Assembly (NCBI GenBank): GCA_024180945.1
Contig: JAKSGN010000038.1
Span: 248,001-312,000, forward strand
Direction of reading: 5' to 3'
DNA from: Macrophomina tecta
Taxonomy: Eukaryota; Ascomycota; Dothideomycetes; Botryosphaeriales; Botryosphaeriaceae
Length of the DNA: 64,000 bases
A program made the position numbers and the translations under genes. Positions 24,701 to 37,000 of this stretch are shown here, piece by piece; positions within the stretch are counted from its first letter, which is position 1, and the number at the start of each line of letters is the position of its first letter. The notes under the pieces were generated by a model. It did no database searches. It saw nothing but the letters and a program-made list of their open reading frames with translations, and was not told the DNA's origin.

Positions 24701-26954
24701 TAATTCGCGTATAATAGCTTAAAGGCGTTTGCTATATAAGAATTTCTATTCTATACTAACTACGAATACGAGCTAATAGCCTATAGATATCTAATACTAA
24801 GCGAGTTATTAGCCTAAAAAGAAATTCTTAAAGTAGACTAGCTAAAGGTACTCTACGTATAACTATACCTAGACCTCGAATTCGTAGCCCTATAAATAGG
24901 TAAATACTATAATAGACGGCACTAGGAGGTACTAAAGCTTAAAAAAAAAATAAAGTTTACCTCCTTAGTAAAAATTTTAAATAAAAAAAGAACGACTAAC
25001 TAAGTAAAAAATTAGACTTTAAAAAAGCTAGTCCCTTTAAAATCGAAGAATAAATTAGAAAGGTTAATTTCTGCCTTAAATTACTAGATATTATACAAAT
25101 ATACCTAGTATTTTATATTACTCTACTTAAACTAGCACCTTAAGACGCTACGCTATTACGCTAAATAAAAGAAATTATACCAGAAAATCTAAATGCTAAT
25201 AAAAATAAAGACTAAAATATAGAATAAGTCCTAGATAGCGGCTATATTAATAATTAGTTTAGATATCTCCTTAAATAGAAGAGAGATTAGAATAATACCT
25301 AAAAACTACTAAAACTCTATAACTATTAAAAACTTATTAATAAGTTCTATCGCCGAAACCTAGATCGACTAATACCACCGACTTGTTATATACGAAGAAG
25401 CTAAAATTAAACTTAGAAAATAAAGATAACTACGCCTAATTAATTAGACTAGAACCCTTAGAAGGCGTAGAACCTAAACTAATACTAGAAGACCTAATAG
25501 ACTAGAACAACTCTATAGTAATATTAGCTAAGATATTACTATATAAAAGCTTTAGTAATTGCTCCTTCTTAGTATTTTTAGGGTTAATAGAATTCCTAGC
25601 CTCGCGAACTAACTTAAAATAGTCTAACTTCTCTAACTTCTCTACAGTTATAGCCTTCTTCGAGAGTATTAAATAAGTATAACGCTCTAAGAGATTCTTC
25701 TATTTCTCTAAATAAGATAAACGGGCTATTACGGTCTATATAGCCTTATAAGCCTTCTCCCAGTCCGTATATACTTTAGCGCACGCCCGATCGAGACGGT
25801 TAACTAGAATTAAATATTAGTAATAGTAGAAGATAATAGAAATAAAATATATAATCCGTAGTATTAAGACCCCTGCTATCGCAAGTAGTCTAACTACGAT
25901 GAGTATATTTTCTATAATAGGAAGAACTCTTAATACCTATTTAATACTCTATAGGCTCGCCCTTAGAAGCTAGAAGTAAATAAGAAGAATAAAAAACAAA
26001 TATCTTATAGCCCTCGCGATTAATATGCTTATCTAGAAGAACCTATTTAGTATACTTACGTTTTAAAGATATCGTAAAAATTTACCAAAGAAAAGAAAGA
26101 AAGAATAAAAGAAACCTAAGATATAGATAAGCGAATAAATCTTCGGGCTAAAGATTCTTAAGAAGGGAAATAGTATTCTAAATCCTAGAAAATAAGGGCT
26201 TTATAACCCTACGGGCGAAAAGTCCGTACGGAAAAAGATACTATAAAAGCTAGAAATCTTTATAAGTAGTAGAGCCGCACGACTAAGGCACCCACATAAG
26301 AAAACTAACCTTAGAGAAAGACAACGCGTATAGGCCTAGATAAGATAGTAATAGAAGTCCGTATAGAAGTAATGCCTACGCGATATAGTAAGACTATAAG
26401 AACACTAACCTAGATAGATTTTTATAGAAAAAGAATGCCTATAAAGAAAGAATTATAAATTCTAAAAACTAACTTTAGACTAGAAAAATAAACGGGAGAA
26501 AATTAAATAACTTATATAGTTAAGAGAATAATAGTCTAGCGGTAGAATACTTTCTTAATCGGCGTAGAAGTCGGATTCTAAAAAATAAGTATTAGCATCT
26601 AAGTTACGTGGGACCCACCAGACCTACTAGATAACGAAGAATCGCAACTATTCTTTATAATACTTAGATAATAAAGAATACTAACTATTTACTACTATCT
26701 ATAGATTACTATATATTTTTTATAGTATATAGATATACTTCTTAGATAGTACTTTAACCTTTATAGTTAACTTAAGATTCTAATATAGACTTATTAGAGA
26801 TAATAAGCCTAACGCGCACTGTATACCGACTTATTATATAATTACTATCTATTATTCTAATTCTTTACCCTTCTCTTATTCTTTAAGGTAAACCTTATTA
26901 CTACCTAACCCTACTAGGTAACTCTAAAGCCTAGTAGAAGAGGCCGCCGTTATA
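18754..26954 (+). mobile_element. Gypsy A1: chromodomain Ty3/Gypsy element (chromovirus), RIP-inactivated
   Basis: The 8.2-kb element has 781-bp LTRs (18754-19534 and 26174-26954) starting TATTACGAACCCTAGG (original probably TGTTACG) and ending CCGTTATA. Reading across stops gives a gag region (about 19600-21500), a protease-end block YNIILEIPW (about 21890), reverse transcriptase IPFGLTN (about 22840) and AYLDNILIY (about 22930; YLDD with D to N), RNase H, integrase (about 24000-24900) and a C-terminal chromodomain-like region (about 25170-25400). It lies inside a family S LTR with TSD TATAA. The leader after the 5' LTR, CTTTAACTACTATTCTTATA, does not start with the TGG of a usual tRNA primer site. 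Confidence 0.93.
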
Positions 26955-27317
26955 TATAATTAAATTCTTCTATATATATTATATTAGAAATCTAATAAGA
27001 GTAATTTATAAGAAATAAGATTCTAGCCCTAGTCTTTATTTATTTTATATAATTTTTATATTATAATAACGGGAAATACCTAAACTTTTATAATATATAA
27101 AAGAAATTTTAGTAGGGGCTATATCTATTTAGTTATTAGTTAGTAAAGTATAGTAGTAAATTTTACTACCTTAGTTTACTACTATAGTTTACTACTATAG
27201 TTTACTACCGCTATAACTCCTAGATATATTTATTATATACCTTAGATAGTCTTCTAATACCTAAGGTAATATATTAATAAGCTATACTTATATAAGCTTA
27301 CTTATTAATATTTAATA
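26955..27317. mobile_element. Family S LTR, second part
   Basis: Continuation of the LTR begun at 18501, resuming after the TATAA duplication and ending TTAATATTTAATA. It contains three RIP-altered 13-bp units (TAGTTTACTACTA type) at about 27174-27212. The flanks of the rejoined LTR (ATATT and ATTTA) do not match, so its own insertion site is unclear. Confidence 0.85.
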
Positions 27318-29412
27318 ATTTATAGCCTAGAATAAATATAGCTTAAAAAAGAACTAGACGACTCGCTTATCTTAGTTAAATTATTCGCCCTAGTAATACG
27401 CCTCGAAGGTAATAAATAGAAGTAAAAAGTCTAAGAAGCCTATATAAATAATATAATAGTCTAAAAAATTAAAAAGCTTAAAGATAATGTCTAAGTAACT
27501 AAAAATATAAATAGCATAATTTTATTTTTAAAATTAGTCTATATTTTAGTTAAACTATAAAAAGAGCTTATAAAGAATATATATAAAGTTCTAATATATA
27601 GTTATTAAGAAATAAATAAGATAATAAAATAAATTATAAGAAGCTACTACTTTCTAAAACTAAAAAGAATTATTTAATAAATAGTCTTATAATATAATCT
27701 TTATATTAGAAGTAAGATTATAAGATATATATTCTATAAACTACTTTAGCTACTATTAGTACTAAAGTATTCTTAGTAATTTATTTTACTAGACTTTATT
27801 ATAGATTTATCTATATTAGAAGAACTACTTACTAAAATTAAATATAACTTAATTCTAGTTATTATTAATAGAATAATAAAATATATATACTATCTACTAT
27901 ATCTTAAAATAATAAATATAAAGAACTCGTCTATATATTTCTAAAAATAATTTTTAGTAACTATAAGTTACTAGAAGAGCTTATATTAGATAAAAATTAG
28001 CTATTTATATTTTAATTTTAGTAGACTTTTATCTATTAGCTTAGAGCTAAGTATAAGCTCTTAACTATAGTATATTCTTAAATAAATAGATAGATAAAAT
28101 AAATAAATTAGATACTAAAATAGTATTTATACTACTATCTTAATTATATATAAGATAATTAGATTAAGCTACTACTACTTATATAGTTTACGTATAATAG
28201 CTTAAAAGCGTTAGCTATATAAGAATTTCTATTTTATATTAACTATAATTATAAACCCATAGCTTATAAAGAGCTAATACTAAATAAATTTCTAGTCTAA
28301 AAAAAAATTCTTAAAGTAGTTTAGCTAAAGATACTTTATAAATAACTATATCTAGACCTTAAATTTATAGCCCTATAAATAGATAAATACTATAATAGAT
28401 AATACTAAAAGATACTAAAGCTAAAAAAAAAATAAAGTTTATCTTTTTAGAAAAAATATTAAGATAAAATAGCTAAATAATAAATTAGACTTTAAGAAAA
28501 TTAGACTATTTAAAATTAAAAAATAGATTAGAAAGATTAATTTTTATCTTAGACTATTTAATACTATATAAATATATTTTATATTTTATATCTTACTACT
28601 TAAACTAATATCTTAAGACACTACGCTATTATACTAAATAGAGAAAATAATACTAAAAAATCTAAATACTAATAAAAATATAGACTAGAATATAGAATAA
28701 GTACTAAATAGTAATTATATTAATAGTTAGTTCTAATATTTTCTTAAATAGAAGAAAAACTAGAATAATATTTAAAAACTACTAAAACTCTATAACTATT
28801 AAAAACTTATTAATAAGTTTTACTACTAAAATCTAGATTAACTAATACTATTAACTTGTTATATATAAAGAACCTAAAATTAAACTTAAAAAATAAAAAT
28901 AACTATATCTAATTAACTAAATTAGTGCTATTAAGAGGTATAAACCCTAAGCTAATACTAAAAAATCTAATAAACTAGAATAAATCTATAGCGGTATTAG
29001 CTAAAGCCTTATTATATAAATATTTTAGCGGTCGCTTCTTCTTAGTATTTTTAGAATTAATAAAATTTCTAGCCTTATAAACTAAATTAAATAGTCTAAC
29101 TTTTTTAATATTTTTACGATTATAGCCTTCTTTAAAAGTATTAAATAAGTATAATACTTTAAGAGATTCTTCTATTTCTTTAAATAAAATAAATAGACTA
29201 TTATAGTTTATATAGTCTTATAAGCCTTTTTTTAATTTATATATACTTTAGTATGCACCTAATTAAGATAGTTAACTAGAGTTAAATATTAGTAATAGTA
29301 GAAGATAATAGATATAAAATATATAATTTATAGTATTAAGACTTCTACTATTATAAGTAATTTAACTATAATAAATATACTTTTTATAATAAAAGAACTC
29401 TTAATATTTATC
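27318..29412 (+). mobile_element. 3' fragment of a third chromodomain Gypsy A copy
   Basis: The fragment aligns base for base, apart from RIP-type changes, with the integrase-to-3'-noncoding part of Gypsy A1 (about 23840-25935). It includes the integrase C-terminal part and the degraded chromodomain region. It is more heavily mutated than A1 and A2 (even CG is often lost), so it is probably older. It is truncated on the left by the family S LTR and on the right by the Copia 2 LTR at 29413. Confidence 0.85.
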
Positions 29413-30263
29413 TATTAAAATAAGTAGTATAATAGCTTAATTAATAATAAAAGAATTAATTAAAATAAGTAGTATATTTAGTAGAGAAAAACTATATAGG
29501 CTTTTCTTATATCTACTCTATCTACTAGGATAAAACAGGTATATAACTTACTTATCTACTAAGATAAGTACGTAACGAGTATAAGATATAATTAAATCTA
29601 AAATACTACTAAATTAAATATTCTAATAACTTAGTAAAAGCTATATATATATAATTAATCTAATATATCTCCTTTACGTACTTTCTAAGTAGAAAGTAGG
29701 TAATAAAAAAGAAATAAGAATAAAAGAATAACTAGATAAGTATTAAACTTATAAACTTACTTAAAGTAGATAGTTAATATCTAAAATAGAAGAAATAATA
29801 AAAGATATTCTCTATATTATATATAAGTAGTACTACTAGCGTATAGTATAGAGAATATATAAATAAAATTAGAATAATAATTATAAATATCTAAAATAAA
29901 GATTAGAAAAATTTATATCTACTTAGATATAAGTTCTTTATTAGTTTAAGTAAGCTATAAGGATTATACCTTATTTTTATAAAATAATATAAATAAATAA
30001 ATACTAATTATAGAGTAAGAAAAGTTTAATAGCTATAATAAAATAAGTATACTTCTAGCGAGATAAGACTTCAGTAAGACTATCTACTAATATTACTACT
30101 ATAGATATTTATTAAAGATAAATATTATTTACTTAGACTTTTTAGCGTAGCTAATAATAGTAAATATTTATATAACGTAGCTTAGTATTAAACTTTCTAA
30201 TACTTTTTTATATAAGCTAAAGTATTTATATATTATCGTACTATATTTTAATTTAGTAGTCTA

Positions 30264-30872
30264 TGTAAAGCGCTGAGGCTTGGGTGGAGGATTACTAAGC
30301 TATATTATAAATAATACAGCCTAGTAAGCAGTCGGAAGGAGATAACTCTCTAAGAGAGAAGTAGGTAGGAGATTTAATAAAGAAAGACAAGAGGGGAGGT
30401 AAAAGATAAAGTAAAGCTTTTATTAGCTTATATCCCGTTTATTAGTATTGCGCGTCTCAAAGAATGAAACTACGGTGCTATCTAGAGCTCCTTATATATA
30501 CTTATTCCTTATAAGTAGATCCTTCTAGATATACTATATTAGAAATCCAACGAGGGTGATTTATAAGAAATAAGATTCTAGCCCCAATCCTTATCCGTTT
30601 TACATAATTTTTATATCGTAATAACTGGAAATGATTGAACTTTTATAATGTATAAAAGGAATTTTAGTAGGGGCTATACCCGTTTAGTTATTAGTTAGTG
30701 AAGTGGAGTGGCGAATTTCGCCACCTCGGTTTGCTACCGTGGTTTGCCACCGCAGTTTGCCACTGCTATAACTCCGAGGTATATTCGTTATATACCTTAG
30801 GTAGTATTTTAATACCTAAGGTAATATATTAATAAGCTACGCTTATATAAGCTTACTTATTAATATTTAACA
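30264..30872. mobile_element. Family S solo LTR with TSD GTCTA, inside Copia 2
   Basis: The 609-bp LTR starts TGTAAAGCGC and ends TTTAACA, flanked by GTCTA at 30259-30263 and 30873-30877. It interrupts Copia 2, whose sequence continues on both sides. It retains CA/TG (for example GGTTTGCCACCGC) while the surrounding Copia has almost none, so it arrived after most RIP of its host element. It carries three 13-bp repeat units at 30728-30766. Confidence 0.95.
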
Positions 30873-31074
30873 GTCTAGATTAAATTATACTTCTCTAAAA
30901 AGGTACTTTTATTAAAAGTATTACTTAGTAGCTTTTAATAAGATAAGAAGCTCGGCTTTAATAGTTAAAATTATAATAGTAGGCTACTTAATAGCCTTTT
31001 AATTAATAGCTACTCTAAATATAGTAATAATTAAACCTTAGTAGCTATAATATATATCTAAATTATTAGTAAAT

Positions 31075-34000
31075 TATTACAAACCCTAGGGCACAAGGGC
31101 TTTATAACCCCACGGGTAGAAAGCCCGTACGGGAAAAGGCACCGCAAGGGCTAGAAACCTATAAGAATAGTAGAGCTATACTACTAGCATGCCCGCACGG
31201 AAAAACTAGCCTTAAGAAAAGACGGCGCATATAGGCCTAGATAAGATAGTAATAAAAGCCCATACGGAAATAACGCCTACGCAATATAGTAAGACTATAG
31301 AAATACTAACTAGATTAAACTTCTATAGAAAAAGAACACCTATAAGAAAAAAATTACGAATTCTAAAAACTAGCTTCGGGCTAAGAGAAATAGATAAGAT
31401 AAAGTTAAATAACTTATACGGTCTAAGAAATAATAGTTTAGCAGTAGAATACTTTCTTAACTAATATAAAAGTCGGATTTTAGAAAATAAATATTAGCGC
31501 CTAAGTTACGTGCAGTCTACCCGATCTACTTATAGATTAGAAGCCTTAGTAAAGATCTAATTCTTAGAATAATCTAACTCTACGACTAATCTAATAGTCG
31601 TTTTAATCTATAGATTATTATAGTTTTTCTAGAATATATAAATACACTCTTTAGATAGTACTTTAATTTTTATAGTTAACTTAAAGTTCTAATATAACTC
31701 TATTAAAGGTAATAAGCCTAACGCGTACTGCATACTAATATATTCCGTAATTACTATTATCATTTTAATTCTTTACCCTTCTCTTATTTTTTAAGGTAAA
31801 CCCTTTAGCTACCTAACCCTACTAGGCGATTTTAAAGCCTAGTAGAAGAGGCTAACGTTATACTTTAACTACTATCTTTATAAGAGAAGGCAGTTCCGAG
31901 GATAGAAATATTTAACGATAAGGTAGTATTACTTAATACTTAATGCTAACTAAGTAATATAATAAATGACGTTAATATAAATAATAGCAATTTTCTATAG
32001 CTAACTATAGCCGACCTCTTTTAGGTTATTTAAGATATATAAGACTAGATCGGCGAACTACGTAAATAACTCTAGAAGTAGACTAATAAGAATATCTAGC
32101 TCTATCGATAAATAGACGAACTTTATAACTAAGCTATTTTAATAACCCCTATTCTAGTACTTATTTATACTTTAGTATTAACAATGACTTAACCTTCTAA
32201 TAGAAGTACGAAGACGGCTAAGCTAGATCTATTCTATAATAGCTAAAAGAAGCTCTAGACCTTACTTTTATAACTTAATCTATACTTCTTCTTTAACTCT
32301 AGAGACTTTTCTACTAATAATAAAAAGATAATATTTATAACTACCTACCTCCGCGATATTACGGTATAGTAGTTTAAGCCCTATATTAGAGATCGAATAG
32401 AGAAAGAACTAGAAGTATATAAGAAGAATACTAAGAAAGTCTTTAGTAGCTATAAGTACTTCGTAACTTAAATTAAGTAAAGCTTCGGAGACCTCGACGA
32501 GGTTAATAAGGCCCGACGAGCTATTATAAATATCTACTAGAAGACCTTAGTAGCGGACTATACTATAGAATTTTAAAAGGCCGTAGTATATCTAGATAAC
32601 TAGTCCGACCGCGCTCTTATAGACTACTACTACCAAGGACTTAAGAAAAGGGTTAAAGACTAACTTATAATATAAGACGATTCTAAGACCCTAGATAAGC
32701 TTATTAAGCTAGCTATTAAATATAATAACTACCTCTTTGAGCACTAATTCGAGAAGTATAAGATAAACTACAAAGCTAATACTTCGTGCCTAGCGCGCCC
32801 TAGACACACTTAGAAAGGAGGAGATACTATAGAGCTAAATAATATTAACTACCGGAATAACCTACCTAAAAGGGATAACTACTATAGAGAAAAAAATAAC
32901 GGCTATAAGGGAAAACGATATAAAGAATAGATCCTAGAGTAAAAATAAAGATTTAAAAAAGAACTATACGTCTACTATAATAAGACTTAGGAAAAGACAC
33001 ACTACTACCTTAAGAAGAATAAATAAGTCTTAGCTACGATATAAGAACTAGAAAGCCGAGAAGTCTCTACGGTTATTAAGTAAGAAAACCCTTTTGCCGA
33101 ATTTAATAAGCGATACGAAGAAGGCTAGAGCCCTAAGTATTAGAGGCTTAGCTAGATAGCCTACTATAATAATAACTATACTACTTACTAGAGCGATAAG
33201 GATGCTATAGACTAGTATTCTAAGAAGCTACGATATATTAATATAATTCTAAGAATAAAGAAAGAGCTTATTAAAGCCTTTTCTAACGACGAGGACCTAG
33301 TTAATAGCGATATGGGGAAGTTATATAATAGTACCCTAGAGTTAAGTACGACCGATAAGAAGTATTAGTAAAATAAAGCTATACTTATAAAAATAACCGA
33401 ATACCTAACCTAATATAAAGAGATACACCACGTTACTAATAGCCTAGAGCCTATAGTTACCTAGATTCTAGGCCCTATAATTAACCTCGAAACGCAGTAA
33501 TACAGAGTATAGTAAGAAAAGATATACGTACGCGTATAGTAAGACAATACCTAGAACCTCTAAAAGAAATTACTACTTAAAACGGCCGACGAACTCGCAT
33601 CTTAGCTAGAGAACGAGGTATAGGGAATATAATAATAGTAAGACATATAATACCTCCGTAATATAGCCTACACCCTCTATTAGTATAGTATAGTAACTAG
33701 AAATAGGGGTACCTTATAATAGATACTCTATAAAAAATACGACATGCCTACCTTCTAGTATTAGGTTCGAAATGAATAGATCTACTAGAGGCGACTAATT
33801 AAGCACGGTAGATAGATGTAATAGAAAGATACGCTAATTCTAGTAAATAAATAGAATAAATATATTCGTTATAAAATAATGGGACGACTAACGTTAAAAA
33901 ACTAGACAGCTTCCCTAGATAGAAACCCTAGGAGGAGCCGTTAGATAGGTCCCTTAACTAGGTTATACGTATAGTAAACGAAATTATACCTACCAAATTA

Positions 34001-37000
34001 AATCTATACCGACTTTTATATATCCTAGTTATATTCTATGGGAAAAAGGCGATGGCTATAATCGATAGCGGCGTATAAGGCGTATTCGTCGACCCTAAGT
34101 TTATTATTAAGAACTAACTACCCTAGTAAGCTAAGAATTACCCTTATTAGCTAAGTATAGTAGACGGCTTCCTAGCGGAATACGAAAATAGCTAGATACG
34201 AATTAAGATAAAGAAAACACTCCTTACTATTAATAATTATTAAGAATAAATTAACCTCGACGTAATAATAATTTCTAGATACGATATTATTCTAGGAATA
34301 TTATAGCTAAAGATTTATAAGCTATATATTAGCTAGAGAATAAAAACTATTACGTTTTCTAATAAATACTATAGACGCTATCTCGCAATAATAAAAAGAA
34401 GCTAATAGAGCTAGAAGAAAGTACTAGAGCCTAAGAGCTAGAGCGAAACCTCTAAGCTAGAATAGCAGGATAATAACGTACCTGTAGATATTAAGATTAT
34501 TAGTTACCGAGCGCTAAAACTTATAATAAGATAAGAAGAAAAGGCCTATATAATTTACGTAAAACCTAGTAAGAATACCGAGTAGAAGATTCTTATTCAT
34601 ATAATATAGAGTCTTATAGATAAGAATAAGAATAGCCTAAAGCTAGTTAGAAAAGACTACCCCTAGAGGCTTAATAGATAGTATAGCTATCTAAATAAAG
34701 AGAGTACTAGTTCCCTCGGGTATAAGAGCTATAACGATAAAGATATTTTGGTAGCTAAGGTTAGCGTAAACCTTAGCGGAATTATAAGGCCTACTTTAAA
34801 TAAATTAGTACCTATACCGGAGTTAGAGATAGTCCTATAGAAGTTTTAGAATATACTAAGAATATTCTAAGAAAGAGGTAAAAAACAACTACTAGAGTAT
34901 TAGCTATAGAATTATAAGATACCCTTACTCCCGGAAATATAGCCCGCTTTTAAGCCTATTTACTTCTTATCTAAGATAGAGGCCGAAGTATTACGAAAAT
35001 ATATCGATAAAAATCTAGAACAAGGATATATACGACCTTTATAGTCGCCGGTAGAATACTCTATTCTATTCGTTCTAAAAAAGAATAGTAAGCTCTACCT
35101 TTATATCGACTATAGATAGCTAAATAATATTACGGTTAAAAACTAATATCTACTATCTCATATTAATGAATTATAAGATAAACTTCGTAATACTAAGTTC
35201 TTTATAAAGCTAGATCTTCGGGAAGGCTACTACCTAGTTTATATTAAGAAAGGCGAAGAATAGAAGACGGTGTTCTAAATATAATTTAGATATTACGAGT
35301 ATATAGTAATACCTTTCGGGCTTACTAATGCACCGACTATCTTCTAGAGCTTAGTTAACGATACTCTACGTTTATATTTAGATATATTCGCCTTAGCTTA
35401 CCTAGATAATATCCTAATATACTTAGAAACGCTCGAGGAATATACTAAGTACGTAAGAAAAGTTCTAAAGGCCTTAGATAAACGAAACCTCTAAGTAGCC
35501 CCCAAAAAGAGCAAATAGTATATATAAAGAATAAAGTACCTAGGGTTTATTATTACCCTAGGATATATTAGTATGGACGATAAGAAACTAGACGTAATTA
35601 GAGACTAGCTAATACCATAAATTATTAGAGAAGTATAATCCTTTCTTAGATTTACTAACTTTTACCAAAAGTTTATTATAAACTACGCTAAAATAGCGGC
35701 ACCTCTAACCGATATTACTAAAAAAGAATATAGGTTTATATAGAGAGAAAAGTAACAATAAGTATTTAACTTACTAAAATAAATATTTATAGAAGTACTA
35801 GTTCTAGGGCTCTATAACCCGGATCTACTAATTACGGTAGAAACCGACGCTTTAGACTACGCTATAGAAGCCGTACTTAGTTAGCTAGACGAGGAAGACC
35901 GGCTATATTCTATTACCTACTACTTAAGAAAAATAATACCTGCTAAAAAAAACTATAACATTTATAATAAAGAACTCTTAGCTATAATTACGGCTTTTAA
36001 AGAATAGAGATACTATCTTAAAGGCGCTAAGTACTAGATTATAGTCTACTACGACTATAAGAACCTCTCATACTTTACTACTACTAAGAAATTAAACCAA
36101 TGATAGGTTTAGTAGGCTAAAGAGCTAGCGTTCTATAATATAAAGATTACCTATAGAAAGGGATCTAAGAACGCTCGCGTAGATACACTAAGTAGACGAG
36201 CCGACTATATTAAGAAAAAGCTAGGTCCGCAATCTATAATACTTAATATATAGAAAGATAAGTCTTTTATACCCGCTAGCCGTAGCCGCTAGATTATAGC
36301 TATTTATAGCCTAGAATAAACGTAGCTTAAGAAAGAACTAGACGACTTACTTACTCTAGTTAGACTATTCGCCCTAGCGATACGCCTTAAAGGCAACGAA
36401 TAGGAGTAAAAGATTTAAGAAGCCTACGTAAATAATATAATAACTTAAGAAATTAAAGAACTTAACTATAACTCCTAAGTAACTAAAAACGCAAATAGTA
36501 TAATTTTATTTTTAGAATTAGTCTACGTTTTAGTTAAACTACGGAAAGAGCTCGTAAAGAATATATACAAAGTCCTAGTATATAGCTATTAAGAAATAGA
36601 TAAGATAATAAAGCGAGTTATAAAAAGCTACTACTTTCTAGGGCTAAGAAGAACCGTTTAACGAGTAGTCTTATAATATAATCTTTATATTAGAAGTAAG
36701 GCTGCGAGATATATATCCTACGGATTACTTTAGTCGCTACTAATACTAAAGCGCCCTTAGTAATCTATCTCGCTAGACTTTATTACGAATCTACCTAAGT
36801 TAGAAAAACCGCTTACTAAGATTAAGTATAACTTAATCTTAGTTATCGTTAATAGAATAATAAAGTACGTATACTACTTACTATATCTTAAGATGGTAAA
36901 TACGAAAGAACTCGCCTATATATTTCTTAGAATAATCCTTAGTAACTATAGGTTACTAGAAGAGCTCGTGTTAGATAAAGATTGGCTATTTATATTCTAA

